The translations under genes and the position numbers were made by a program. Under the pieces are notes generated by a model, which was not told the DNA's origin, did no database searches, and saw only the letters and a list, made by a program, of their open reading frames with translations. DNA of 64,000 nt, from the NCBI GenBank assembly GCA_017512285.1, contig JAFWGU010000038.1:62001-126000 (forward strand). The letters run 5' to 3'. The DNA is from Erysipelotrichaceae bacterium. Its GTDB lineage: Bacteria; Bacillota_I; Bacilli_A; Erysipelotrichales; Erysipelotrichaceae. The stretch's first letter is position 1; each line of letters starts with the position of its first letter. Positions 8,233 to 18,055 of this stretch are shown here, piece after piece.

Positions 8233-8853
8233 ATGTTACATGTATTAGACCACCCAATGATCAAGCACAAATTAACGACAATGAGAAAGATAGAAACCGG
8301 AACGAAGGATTTCAGACAGAATCTTGATGAGATCGCTTCATTCATGGCTTATGAGATCACCAAGGATTTCCCAACCAGACCTGTTGACATTGAAACACCA
8401 ATGGGCAAGTGCGTAGGTCAGGAACTGGCTACCGAAGTAGTTCTCGTACCGATTCTGAGAGCCGGATTAGGAATGGTCAACGGTATTCAGCAGCTGATTC
8501 CTACCGCAAAGGTTGGCCATGTAGGCTTATACCGTGATGAGGAAACTCTGGAACCTCATTTCTACTATGCCAAGTTCCCGAAGAACATCAAGACAGCTAC
8601 AGTTCTGATCCTGGACCCGATGCTGGCAACAGGCGGCAGTGCCGTAGCAGCCATTGACTATGTAAAGAGCGCAGGCGCAACCAACATCAAGCTGGTTAAC
8701 CTGGTAGGCGTACAGGAAGGCATCGATGCAGTTGTAAGCAAGCATCCTGACGTAGACATCTACCTGGCAGCCAAGGATGAAAAGCTCAATGAGATCGGCT
8801 ACATCGTACCAGGTCTGGGCGATGCCGGTGACCGCATTTTCGGAACCAAGTAA
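8233..8853 (+). CDS. upp: Uracil phosphoribosyltransferase
   Basis: 206 aa. It converts uracil and PRPP to UMP. The PRPP-binding loop is in LILDPMLATGGSA, and the C-terminal uracil-binding region reads GYIVPGLGDAGDRIFGT. Full length, with AAGGAGG before the ATG. The conserved glyA-upp-atp order supports the call. Uracil released by nucleoside hydrolases elsewhere in this window would be salvaged by this enzyme. Confidence 0.97.
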   Translation: MLHVLDHPMIKHKLTTMRKIETGTKDFRQNLDEIASFMAYEITKDFPTRPVDIETPMGKCVGQELATEVVLVPILRAGLGMVNGIQQLIPTAKVGHVGLYRDEETLEPHFYYAKFPKNIKTATVLILDPMLATGGSAVAAIDYVKSAGATNIKLVNLVGVQEGIDAVVSKHPDVDIYLAAKDEKLNEIGYIVPGLGDAGDRIFGTK

Positions 8854-8856
8854 TTA

Positions 8857-9201
8857 ATGGAAGGAAAGATACTGCGAACAACGGAGATCTGCGGCTTACT
8901 GCTGGCTGCAGTTTTCTGCTTCATTGACTGGAGAGTATCTGCAGGGATAGCCCTGGGACTGGTCTGCTTCAGCCTGTATTTTCTCATTCTCAATGCAAGT
9001 TACAGGGGATTGACGGAATCAGGCAATGTTAACGGTCTGTTGATGATCCTTGCGACGATAGTAAGGCTTGACCTTATGGCCATACCTCTTTTGGCAGGCT
9101 TTCTGTTTCCGCAGTATTTCAATGTGTGGGGCTGTTTCGGCGGCTTCATGGTCTTCAAGATCGCATCCGTAATTGAGGCTGCAAGATCAGCCAGAGAATA
9201 A
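8857..9201 (+). CDS. atpI: AtpI-like membrane protein (ATP synthase subunit I family)
   Basis: 114 aa with four hydrophobic segments. AtpI helps c-ring assembly or Mg2+ supply in other bacteria and is not part of the final enzyme. The placement between upp and atpB, the length and the four-helix pattern are those of AtpI, although sequence conservation in this family is poor. It starts three bases after the upp stop with no obvious Shine-Dalgarno, so translation is probably coupled to upp. A terminator follows it, so it appears transcribed with upp and not with the ATP synthase genes. Confidence 0.7.
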   Translation: MEGKILRTTEICGLLLAAVFCFIDWRVSAGIALGLVCFSLYFLILNASYRGLTESGNVNGLLMILATIVRLDLMAIPLLAGFLFPQYFNVWGCFGGFMVFKIASVIEAARSARE

Positions 9202-9218
9202 CAGAAAAACAATGAATT

Positions 9219-9246
9219 AATCTCCATTGCAAATGGAGATTTTTCA
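9219..9246 (+). terminator. Terminator between atpI and atpB
   Basis: Ten-base-pair perfect stem AATCTCCATT/AATGGAGATT (9219-9228 with 9232-9241), loop GCA, then TTTT. Confidence 0.85.
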
Positions 9247-9289
9247 CTCTGACAGTAAGCGTTTTCAGTACGATTTGGACCGATAATTC

Positions 9290-9319
9290 TTGAAAAAATA
9301 TATATAAATATAATAATAT
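9290..9319 (+). promoter_or_regulatory. Probable promoter of the ATP synthase operon
   Basis: TTGAAA (9290-9295), 18-base AT-rich spacer, TAATAT (9314-9319). The surrounding region is almost pure A/T, giving several overlapping alternative -10 elements. Confidence 0.5.
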
Positions 9320-9376
9320 TGTAACGTAGCATATTATGTGATTTTATGTGTTAGTGTCAAGGAAAGGGTGAAGGTT

Positions 9377-10063
9377 ATGTTTGAAATTCAGACAACGGTA
9401 TATTCCATAATCATCATAACTCTGGTGATCGTGGCCTTACTGTTCGTCATTAACCGCAAGCTTAAAAACGTTGACCCGCTAAGCCAGCCTAAGGGTCTGG
9501 TTCTTTTACTGATGACAGCCGTGCAGATGGTTGACAAGCAGGTAAAGGAAAAGACGAGTGACGAGATATCAAAGTATCTTACTCCGTACATTCTTTCCGT
9601 AACGCTGTACATATTCGTAGCTAACATTGCCGGTCTGTTCTCACTTGAGGCACCGACGTCAAACTATTCAGTTACACTTATTCTGGCAGCGCTGACCTGC
9701 GTACTCATCGAGGTATATTCAGCCAGGGCCAGAGGAGCAAAGAAATATGTCAAGAGCTGGTTCGAACCGTTCGCACCGTTTGTGCTCTTAAACATCATCA
9801 GCAAGTTATCAACACTGCTGTCACTGTCTCTCCGTCTTTTCGGTAACATCCTGTCCGGCGGCATCCTGATGTCAGTCATCTATCAGATGCTTGGATCAAT
9901 ATCAAAGATGATTCCGATGATCGGAGAATTCAACCTGGTGAGTCTTGCCGTTACTCCTGTACTTCATTTCTACTTTGACTTATTCTCAGGAGCAATGCAG
10001 GCATTCATCTTCATGACATTATCAATTTCGTTCATAGGCAAGGAACTGCCTGAAGAACAGTAA
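9377..10063 (+). CDS. atpB: F-type ATP synthase subunit a
   Basis: 228 aa from the ATG at 9377; an in-frame GTG 39 bases upstream is less likely because AAGGGTGAAGG sits before the ATG. Subunit a forms the ion half-channels next to the c-ring. The essential Arg is in SLRLFGNILSGG, and the C-terminal helix carries the usual conserved polar positions (MQAFIFMTLSISFIG). Hydrophobic throughout. Confidence 0.95.
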   Translation: MFEIQTTVYSIIIITLVIVALLFVINRKLKNVDPLSQPKGLVLLLMTAVQMVDKQVKEKTSDEISKYLTPYILSVTLYIFVANIAGLFSLEAPTSNYSVTLILAALTCVLIEVYSARARGAKKYVKSWFEPFAPFVLLNIISKLSTLLSLSLRLFGNILSGGILMSVIYQMLGSISKMIPMIGEFNLVSLAVTPVLHFYFDLFSGAMQAFIFMTLSISFIGKELPEEQ

Positions 10064-10078
10064 ATAGGAGGAGAATTT

Positions 10079-10309
10079 ATGGAAAAAGCTTTATTAGGGT
10101 TTGCAGCAGCATTATGTGTCATGGCCGGCTGTATCACAGGTCTCATGGAAGGCAAAGTTGCCATCAAGGCTGTTGAGTCAATCGGCAAGAACCCTGACGC
10201 CGCCAGTAAGATTCAGTCAATGGCCATCATCGGTGCCGCCATTTCTGAAACATGTGCTATCTACTGTTTGCTTGTTGCTTTCCTTATCATCTTTATCTTA
10301 GGAGCATAA
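10079..10309 (+). CDS. atpE: F-type ATP synthase subunit c with two carboxylates in the ion site
   Basis: 76 aa, two transmembrane helices joined by the polar loop KNPDA. The rotor ring of c subunits carries the coupling ion. The ion-binding Glu is E57 in the second helix. A second Glu, E24, sits in the first helix 33 residues earlier, the same offset as Gln32 and Glu65 in the Na+ ATP synthase of Ilyobacter tartaricus. T58 and Y62 match that enzyme's Ser66 and Tyr70 positions. A two-carboxylate site of this kind was described for the Na+ enzyme of Fusobacterium nucleatum, so Na+ coupling is likely. AGGAGG precedes the ATG. Confidence 0.96.
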   Translation: MEKALLGFAAALCVMAGCITGLMEGKVAIKAVESIGKNPDAASKIQSMAIIGAAISETCAIYCLLVAFLIIFILGA

Positions 10310-10310
10310 C

Positions 10311-10820
10311 ATGCAGATTGTTGATATTCTGGCCTTACTGGTACCAAATATCTGGACGGCAATAACACAGCTTTGCGCAACGGCAGTGCTGTTTTTTGCG
10401 CTTTACAAGCTTGCCTACAAGCCGGTAAAGAAGATTCTGGATGCCAGAAGCGAATATGAACAGAACAGACTTGCTGAAGCTGACGCTCTGAAGAAGGAAA
10501 ACGAAGAGATGAAGAAGCAGATGGAAGCTGAACTGGCCAAGGCAGACGACAAGGCCAGGGAAGTCATCGAAGAAGCTCGCCAGGAAGGCAACCGCATCAA
10601 GGAAGTCCTGGAACAGGAAGGCAAGGAAAAGAGCGAGCAGATGATGGCAGAAGCCAGAGAAGACATCGAACAGCAGCGCAGCAAGATGTTAAGTGAGATG
10701 CACGAGGAGATCGTCAACGTTGCCATGACCGCAACCGAGAGACTGCTCAACGACAAGCTTAACAAGAAGACTGACCGCAAGGCAGTAGATGAGTTTATTA
10801 AGGAAGTAACAGAGAAATGA
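10311..10820 (+). CDS. atpF: F-type ATP synthase subunit b
   Basis: 169 aa: one N-terminal membrane helix (about 13-33) and a long charged coiled coil (about 45-150), the peripheral stalk that holds the catalytic head. GGAG inside the end of atpE serves its ATG one base after the atpE stop. Its stop overlaps the start of the fused delta-alpha gene (ATGA). Confidence 0.95.
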   Translation: MQIVDILALLVPNIWTAITQLCATAVLFFALYKLAYKPVKKILDARSEYEQNRLAEADALKKENEEMKKQMEAELAKADDKAREVIEEARQEGNRIKEVLEQEGKEKSEQMMAEAREDIEQQRSKMLSEMHEEIVNVAMTATERLLNDKLNKKTDRKAVDEFIKEVTEK

Positions 10821-12889
10821 GTCTTGATACAAAGCGTTATGCTCAGAATCTGATGGAACTGGCCAGACAGGAAAGAAGGGAAGAGGAATACTTCCAGCAG
10901 TTCAGGATGGTCAATGACGGCATTAACAGGTCTGAGGAATTAAGAGATTACATAGACAGTAATCACTATACTTCGCTGCAGAAGAGAAACAGGCTGGCGG
11001 AGGTCTTTGGTAATGCTTTGGACATGAACATCATGAACACCTTTTTCCTGATTAACAACACCATAAACAAGGGCCATACCGAGATCCAGCTGATTCATGA
11101 TTTCATTGAACACTACTATCATCTCAGAGGAACTCTGTATGGTACGGCATATTCTGTCAGAGAACTGGATGGACAGTCAATCCTTGATCTGGAAAAGGCC
11201 ATTTCTGACAGACTCAATCATCCTGTAAAGCTGGAAAACAAGCTTGATGAAGAGCTCATCGGCGGCATCAAGGTCGTCGTAGATGACTATGTCTGGGACG
11301 GTTCATACAAGACACGTCTCAAGAACATGAGAGAAGAACTGCTGAAGGATGACAATTATGATGGCGAAGAGGAATTCGGCGAAACCATCAAGGCCAAGAT
11401 CAGAAAGTTTGATCTTGGTGAAAAGGTAGAACTCAGAACTTCCGATACCGTAGGCTACGTAGACGTAGTAGCTGACGGCATCGTCAAAATCAGAGGTCTT
11501 AAGAAGGCCATGGCCGGTGAACTGTTACAGATCGGTGAATCGGTAGCCATGGTAATGAACCTGGAAGAAGACAGCATCGGTGCCGTTCTTCTGGGCAATG
11601 AAAAGAGAATCGTTGAAGGAGATCAGGTCATTACCACCGGTAAGATCGTTGAGGTTCCTGTCGGCGATGATCTGTTGGGAAGAGTAGTAGATGCCTTAGG
11701 CCGTCCAATTGATGATAACGGCTCAATCAAGGCATCAGCATATTATCCAATCGAAAGAAACGCTCCTGGTGTCGTAGCCCGTCAGTCTGTAAGCCAGCCG
11801 TTAGAAACAGGTATTAAGGTCATTGACTCAATGATTCCTATCGGCAGAGGACAGCGTGAGCTGATCATCGGTGACAGACAGACCGGTAAGACGGCCATCG
11901 CCATCGATACAATAATCAACCAGAAGGGCAAGAATGTTAAGTGCGTTTACGTTGCCATCGGTCAGAAGGCCTCAACAGTCGCTCAGATCGTTGAGAGATT
12001 AAGACAGCACGGCGCCATGGACTATACTACCGTAGTATGTTCAAGCGCATCTGAACTGGCAGCCTTACAGTACATTGCACCGTATGCCGGCTGTGCCATC
12101 GGTGAGTACTGGATGGAAAACGGCGAAGACGTGCTGATCGTCTATGACGACTTAAGCAAGCATGCCATTGCCTACAGAACGCTTTCACTGTTATTAAGAA
12201 GGCCTCCGGGAAGAGAAGCTTATCCTGGTGACGTCTTCTATCTGCATTCAAGACTTCTGGAAAGAAGCGCAAAACTCTCTGATGCCTTAGGCGCAGGTTC
12301 AATGACCGCATTGCCAATCGTTGAAACACTGGCAGGCGACATCAGTGCATACATTCCGACAAACGTCATTTCAATTACTGACGGACAGATATTCCTGCAG
12401 ACTGAACTGTTCAACAGCGGCAATAGACCGGCTGTAGACAGCGGTCTCAGCGTATCCCGTGTCGGCAGTGCTGCTCAGAGCAAGGCCATGAAGAAGGTTT
12501 CAGGTGCCCTGAAGCTGCAGCTTGCCCAGTACCAGGAGGTTCTGGACTTCGCTCAGTTCGGCAGTGACCTTGACGCAGCCACCAAGAAGACCATTGCTCA
12601 TGGTCAGAGATTAATGGCATTACTGAAGCAGCCACAGTATTCACCTATATCAATGGAAGATCAGGTAATCATGCTGTTCGCTGCCCAGAAGGGTTACATC
12701 GATGACATCGATGTCGATAAGATCGATGCCTTTGAGGATGACCTGTTGAGAAAGATGCACGACCACCATGATGACATCATGGAAGAGATCAGAACCAAGA
12801 AGATCATCAGTGATGAGTTATCTGCGAAACTGGAAGAAATCGTTTCCGATTACGCCGGCGTATTCCGCAGACTGAATAACGAGGCATAG
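10817..12889 (+). CDS. atpHA: Fused F-type ATP synthase delta and alpha subunits (AtpH-AtpA)
   Basis: 690 aa in one uninterrupted frame. Residues 1-177 are the delta subunit (OSCP): YAQNLMELA at the N-terminus and [20 protein letters not shown] at the end. A short acidic linker (178-187) follows. From about 186 to 690 is a complete alpha subunit: its N-terminal delta-docking helix ([14 protein letters not shown]), MAGELLQIG, the Walker A loop GDRQTGKT at 352-359, [24 protein letters not shown], and GLSVSRVG. No stop, no Shine-Dalgarno and no likely alpha start lies at the junction; M171 is the only nearby in-frame Met. The separate genes usually have about 180 and 500 codons, so nothing is lost. 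Alpha and delta meet at the top of the enzyme, so one covalent link per enzyme is structurally plausible, but three alpha copies per enzyme would bring three delta domains unless the protein is processed. Confidence 0.95.
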   Translation: MSLDTKRYAQNLMELARQERREEEYFQQFRMVNDGINRSEELRDYIDSNHYTSLQKRNRLAEVFGNALDMNIMNTFFLINNTINKGHTEIQLIHDFIEHYYHLRGTLYGTAYSVRELDGQSILDLEKAISDRLNHPVKLENKLDEELIGGIKVVVDDYVWDGSYKTRLKNMREELLKDDNYDGEEEFGETIKAKIRKFDLGEKVELRTSDTVGYVDVVADGIVKIRGLKKAMAGELLQIGESVAMVMNLEEDSIGAVLLGNEKRIVEGDQVITTGKIVEVPVGDDLLGRVVDALGRPIDDNGSIKASAYYPIERNAPGVVARQSVSQPLETGIKVIDSMIPIGRGQRELIIGDRQTGKTAIAIDTIINQKGKNVKCVYVAIGQKASTVAQIVERLRQHGAMDYTTVVCSSASELAALQYIAPYAGCAIGEYWMENGEDVLIVYDDLSKHAIAYRTLSLLLRRPPGREAYPGDVFYLHSRLLERSAKLSDALGAGSMTALPIVETLAGDISAYIPTNVISITDGQIFLQTELFNSGNRPAVDSGLSVSRVGSAAQSKAMKKVSGALKLQLAQYQEVLDFAQFGSDLDAATKKTIAHGQRLMALLKQPQYSPISMEDQVIMLFAAQKGYIDDIDVDKIDAFEDDLLRKMHDHHDDIMEEIRTKKIISDELSAKLEEIVSDYAGVFRRLNNEA

Positions 12890-12893
12890 AACG

Positions 12894-13733
12894 ATGGCGG
12901 GGCAGATCAGCAATATCAGACGGCAGTTAAGATCTGTACGTTCAACGCAGAAGATAACCAATGCGATGGCTCTGGTTGCCACGGCCAAGCTGCAGAAGCA
13001 GAAGGGCATCATGGCAGAGAACAACGAGTATGCCAGTGCCTATCAGCAGATGATTTTGGCTGCGCTTTCTGCCAAGAATCCTGAACAGGAGATCAATGAG
13101 TTCTTCATTGACAACGGCGCAGACAACCCTCTGCACATCATCATTACCTCAAACTCAGGTCTGTGCGGTTCCTACAACATGGACCTGCTCAGATACGTTG
13201 AGAAGTACGTCAGCAAGGAAGAGCCTATCTTCTCGATCGGTGCCTACGGTACCAAGTGGCTGTACGACAACGAATACATGGTAATCAAGAGTTTCCCGGA
13301 ACTGGAAAACATGAACCCGACGGTTCTCAACCGACTGATTGACAATGTCATTACTCTGTACCAGGCCAGGGAGATCTCATACGTTGACATCATTTACACT
13401 GAATATGTCAACACGCTTAACTTTGAACCTTCAACCTTCCAGTTACTGCCTCTGCACGTACCGGAAGGACTCGAGGAAAAGGACATTGAGCTGGCTCCTG
13501 ACAGACAGACGGTCCTCAATGAACTGATTCCCAGATATATCAACTCAGTTGTATATTCAACGTTCCTGGAAGCCAAGACCAGTGAACATGCGGCCAGAAG
13601 AAGTGCCATGGACAGTGCCAACACCAATGCCAAGACACTCATTGACCACATCACGCTTGAATACAACCAGGCCAGACAGGCCGTGATCACTCAGGAAGTC
13701 AACGAGATCACAGCCGGCGCTGATGCACTGTAG
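12894..13733 (+). CDS. atpG: F-type ATP synthase subunit gamma
   Basis: 279 aa. The central rotor shaft. N-terminal coiled-coil MAGQISNIRRQLRSVRSTQK followed by ITNAMALVATAKL, and C-terminal AARRSAMDSANTNAKTLID, are the two conserved helices. Starts five bases after the fused delta-alpha gene. Confidence 0.97.
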   Translation: MAGQISNIRRQLRSVRSTQKITNAMALVATAKLQKQKGIMAENNEYASAYQQMILAALSAKNPEQEINEFFIDNGADNPLHIIITSNSGLCGSYNMDLLRYVEKYVSKEEPIFSIGAYGTKWLYDNEYMVIKSFPELENMNPTVLNRLIDNVITLYQAREISYVDIIYTEYVNTLNFEPSTFQLLPLHVPEGLEEKDIELAPDRQTVLNELIPRYINSVVYSTFLEAKTSEHAARRSAMDSANTNAKTLIDHITLEYNQARQAVITQEVNEITAGADAL

Positions 13734-15143
<1,410 letters not shown>

Positions 15144-15144
15144 G

Positions 15145-15540
15145 ATGTTCAGCTTAACGATACTCACCTACAGAGGTCTCTATGCGGAAATGGAATGCAG
15201 TTCCGTAAACCTTCCGACCCCGGACGGCAGATGGGGCATACTGCCTAACCGCATGCCCATCATGTTACCGATAAGCATTGGCATCATGTATGTCCGTACT
15301 GCTGACGGTGAAAAGAAATACACCGTCGACGGCGGAATATTCTACATTGAAAACAATGTGGCAACACTGCTGATAGAGGAGATCGAGGACGTTGAGAACA
15401 TCGACATTGAAAGAGCCAGAAAGGCTCAGCACAATGCCGAGGAGAGAATCAGAAACGCTCAGACCGAATACGACATCAGCAGAGCCCGAATCGCCTTACA
15501 GAAGGCCATAAACAGAATCAACGCCAAGGAAACATTCTAA
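15145..15540 (+). CDS. atpC: F-type ATP synthase subunit epsilon
   Basis: 131 aa: N-terminal beta-sandwich (to about 85) and C-terminal helical hairpin (about 88-128) that can inhibit ATP hydrolysis. LPTPDGRWGILPNRMPI is the usual epsilon motif (normally GxxGILPxHxP). Starts one base after atpD. Last gene of the ATP synthase operon. Confidence 0.95.
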   Translation: MFSLTILTYRGLYAEMECSSVNLPTPDGRWGILPNRMPIMLPISIGIMYVRTADGEKKYTVDGGIFYIENNVATLLIEEIEDVENIDIERARKAQHNAEERIRNAQTEYDISRARIALQKAINRINAKETF

Positions 15541-15562
15541 CCCCTTTACCAAAGGGGTTTTG
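15541..15562 (+). terminator. Terminator of the ATP synthase operon
   Basis: CCCCTTT/AAAGGGG stem (15541-15547 with 15551-15557), loop ACC, then TTTTGTT. Confidence 0.85.
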
Positions 15563-15565
15563 TTG

Positions 15566-15571
15566 TATAAT
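15566..15571 (+). promoter_or_regulatory. -10 element of the AlkD-like gene, placed for a leaderless start
   Basis: Perfect TATAAT ending six bases before the ATG at 15578, so the expected transcription start is the A of the ATG. No Shine-Dalgarno is present between them. Confidence 0.45.
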
Positions 15572-15577
15572 GAGAAT

Positions 15578-16264
15578 ATGAACAACCGGGAAATAAAGGA
15601 ATTCATCGAACTCAACAGCAATCAGAAATACAGGGAGTTTTCCGAGTCTCTTTCAGCAGCCGGAAGCTACCCGATGAAGGGTGTAAGACTGCCGGTATTA
15701 AGGGATCTGGCCAGAAGGATTGTCAGGGAAGACGGCATCAGAGCTCTGTCATCCTTAAGCGATGACTGTTTTGAGGAAGTCCTTCTGCAGGGGTTTGTCA
15801 TCGGCTACAGTAAGATGCCTATGGCAGACAGGATCCCGTATATAAATGATTATATAAATAAGAGTGACAGCTGGAATCTGATCGACAGCTTCGTCAGTAC
15901 CGTAAAGCCCGGGAAAAAGGAAAGGGAAGTGCTGTGGAATTATCTGGACTACATTAAGTACAGTGACAGACCGTTTACCGTGAGGTTCGTGCTGGTAATG
16001 ATGCTGAACAGCTATCTTGATGATGAACACATTGATGAAGTGCTCAGATACACTGGATCCGTACAGTCAGATCATTACTACGTAAACATGGCCCAGGCCT
16101 GGTTACTGGCAACGGCTTACATAAAATACGGGAATAAGGTAGACAGGATACTTGAAAGAGGAACGCTGAATAAGTTTACCCATAACAAGACGATTCAGAA
16201 AGCAATCGAATCGTACAGGATATCGGATGAGGATAAGGAAAGACTAAGGGGGATGAGAATATGA
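15578..16264 (+). CDS. AlkD-like HEAT-repeat DNA alkylation repair protein
   Basis: 228 aa from the ATG at 15578; an in-frame TTG upstream would overlap the terminator and the -10. The all-helical protein has the AlkD/AlkC-like pattern: VRLPVLRDLARRIV near the N-terminus, DSWNLIDSFVSTV in the middle (usually NWDLVD in AlkD), and RTLNKFTHNKTIQKAIESYR near the end. AlkD enzymes excise bulky or cationic alkyl bases such as N7-methylguanine. The related group in Bacillota is mostly uncharacterised, so activity is assumed from family. Followed by a stop-start overlap with the next gene. Confidence 0.8.
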   Translation: MNNREIKEFIELNSNQKYREFSESLSAAGSYPMKGVRLPVLRDLARRIVREDGIRALSSLSDDCFEEVLLQGFVIGYSKMPMADRIPYINDYINKSDSWNLIDSFVSTVKPGKKEREVLWNYLDYIKYSDRPFTVRFVLVMMLNSYLDDEHIDEVLRYTGSVQSDHYYVNMAQAWLLATAYIKYGNKVDRILERGTLNKFTHNKTIQKAIESYRISDEDKERLRGMRI

Positions 16265-16467
16265 ACATTGAGGAGATTGGCAGAATACTGCTTCACTTCG
16301 GGACCTTCGGGTTCTCTCTTTACTGTCTTTCGGGACTGGATCTTTCCAAGATAATGCTGAATACCCCTGCCAGAAGCACCAAAGGACAGATACTGCTGTT
16401 CATGATGTCAATGGCGCTGGGTTATCTCTGTGCCCAGTTCATTCTGGCAATCGCCTATCATTTATAG
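16261..16467 (+). CDS. Small membrane protein, DUF1146 / YwzB family
   Basis: 68 aa with two hydrophobic helices (about 10-28 and 43-66) joined by a short basic loop. The segment FGFSLYCLSGLDLSKIM with a downstream polar turn fits the DUF1146 family (YwzB), which lies just after the ATP synthase operon in many Bacillota. Function unknown. Starts inside the stop of the AlkD-like gene (ATGA). Confidence 0.7.
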   Translation: MNIEEIGRILLHFGTFGFSLYCLSGLDLSKIMLNTPARSTKGQILLFMMSMALGYLCAQFILAIAYHL

Positions 16468-16476
16468 GAGGTCGGC

Positions 16477-17043
16477 ATGAACTGCAACATTGACATAACG
16501 GGAGTTGTACTTAAAACTGAGAGACTGATCCTAAGGGAATGGAGACTGTCGGATCTGGAGGACTTCTATGAATACTGTTCAGTCGACGGTGTCGGCCAGA
16601 TGGCCGGCTGGCTGCCGCATAAGGACAGGGAAGAATCCCTGAGGATCCTTAACCATTTCATTGACGGGAAGCATACTTTCGCTCTTGAATACCAGGGAAA
16701 GGTCATCGGTTCTCTGGGCCTGGAAGCCTATACGGAAGATGAATATCCTGAACTGCAGAAGTATCAGGGCAGGGAAATAGGATATGTTCTGTCAAAGGAC
16801 TACTGGGGCAGAGGGCTGATGCCGGAAGCCGTAAGGGAAGCCATGAGGTACATGTTTGAAGATGTCGGAGTGGATTTCCTGCTTTGCGGTCACTTTCTCA
16901 GTAACAGACAGTCAGCCCGGGTTCAGCAGAAGCGCGGATTCAGATATTATCGCAACAACATCCACCATGGAATCACCGGTGACAGAGAAGGAATAATGAA
17001 CTTCATTTCCCGGAAACAGTGGCTGGAAATGAATGAACACTGA
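16477..17043 (+). CDS. GNAT N-acetyltransferase, RimJ/RimL-like
   Basis: 188 aa. TERLILREWRLSDLEDFYEYC is the standard opening of RimJ/RimL-type acetyltransferases, and GYVLSKDYWGRGLMPEAVREAMRYMF contains the acetyl-CoA loop (GRGLMPEA). These enzymes acetylate protein N-termini or small molecules; the substrate here cannot be told. AGGAGG precedes the ATG. Confidence 0.85.
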   Translation: MNCNIDITGVVLKTERLILREWRLSDLEDFYEYCSVDGVGQMAGWLPHKDREESLRILNHFIDGKHTFALEYQGKVIGSLGLEAYTEDEYPELQKYQGREIGYVLSKDYWGRGLMPEAVREAMRYMFEDVGVDFLLCGHFLSNRQSARVQQKRGFRYYRNNIHHGITGDREGIMNFISRKQWLEMNEH

Positions 17044-17070
17044 ATCCATGATCAGTAATGGGGGTAGAAA

Positions 17071-17988
17071 ATGGAAACAGCTGAGATCAAGTTAAACCAC
17101 ATTGAAACCAAGAGCGTGATGACCAAATCGAATACACCGCTGGGCGGTTATTCGGTCAATCCATACGTAGGATGTCCTCACGCCTGCAGATACTGTTACG
17201 CATCTTTCATGAAGCGCTTTACGGGACATACCGAACCCTGGGGCACCTTCCTGGATGTAAAGCACTGGCCGGCCATTAAGGACGCGAAGAAATATGCCGG
17301 TCAGAAGATCGTTATCGGTACGGTCACGGACGGCTATAATCCTCTGGAAGAAACCTATGAGAATACCAGAAGACTGTTGGAAGAACTTAAGGACAGCGGC
17401 GGTGACATTGTCATTTGCACGAAGTCAGATCTGGTGTTAAGGGATCTGGATCTTCTTAAGGAAGTCAATGAGAAGTGCCAGCTGACAGTTTCCTGGTCCG
17501 TGAACACACTTGATGAGGAGTTCAGGAATGACATGGACGCAGCCGCCAGCATTGAGTGCCGTCTATCAGCCATGAAGAAGGTATATGATGCAGGAATAAG
17601 AACGATCTGCTTCATCTCACCTGTATTCCCGGGCATTACGGACATCGAGGCGATATTTGAAAGAGCAAAGGATCAGTGTGATCTGATCTGGCTGGAAAAC
17701 CTGAATCTTCGCGGCGGGTTCAAGGCGGACATCATGAACTACATAGCTGAGAAACATCCTGAACTGGTTCCGCTGTATGATTCGATCTACAACAAGAAAG
17801 AGCGCAGCTACTTTGAGAATCTGGAAAGAAAAGCCAGAGAAATGGCTGAGAGAAATGGCTGCCGCTTCGTAGACAATGAAACGCCGTATGAGCGTGTTGA
17901 AAAGGGACATCCGACCATCGTAGACTACTTCTACCATGAAGAGGTCCGCGGAACGCAGAACAGCGGTCAGAGAAGAACGAATAAATAA
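17071..17988 (+). CDS. Radical SAM protein, spore photoproduct lyase-like (SplB/Rv2578c) group
   Basis: 305 aa. The CxxxCxxC iron-sulfur motif lies at residues 35-42 in NPYVGCPHACRYCYASFMKRF, followed by TEPWG. This matches the SPL/Rv2578c branch of radical SAM proteins. The reaction is not known for most of this branch. The gene follows the GNAT gene with GGGGG upstream and ends at a strong terminator. Confidence 0.8.
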   Translation: METAEIKLNHIETKSVMTKSNTPLGGYSVNPYVGCPHACRYCYASFMKRFTGHTEPWGTFLDVKHWPAIKDAKKYAGQKIVIGTVTDGYNPLEETYENTRRLLEELKDSGGDIVICTKSDLVLRDLDLLKEVNEKCQLTVSWSVNTLDEEFRNDMDAAASIECRLSAMKKVYDAGIRTICFISPVFPGITDIEAIFERAKDQCDLIWLENLNLRGGFKADIMNYIAEKHPELVPLYDSIYNKKERSYFENLERKAREMAERNGCRFVDNETPYERVEKGHPTIVDYFYHEEVRGTQNSGQRRTNK

Positions 17989-17990
17989 TA

Positions 17991-18030
17991 AAACATCTCC
18001 ATGCTGAGTGCATGGAGATGTTTATTTTAT
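17991..18030. terminator. Bidirectional terminator between convergent genes
   Basis: Fourteen-base-pair perfect stem AAACATCTCCATGC/GCATGGAGATGTTT (17991-18004 with 18010-18023), loop TGAGT, flanked by A-run and T-rich sequence. Confidence 0.92.
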
Positions 18031-18055
18031 GGATATTCAAATGGAAACCGGTTGT

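Noticed and set aside
10415-10780. Serine/leucine-rich minus-strand frame in atpF
   Set aside because: Typical mirror of a coiled-coil gene; no start signal.
11327-11400. Separate atpH and atpA genes split by a frameshift at the junction
   Set aside because: The frame is continuous across both domains, both are full length, and an out-of-frame ATG in the linker does not open the alpha sequence. A sequencing error cannot be excluded without other data, but nothing in the sequence suggests it.
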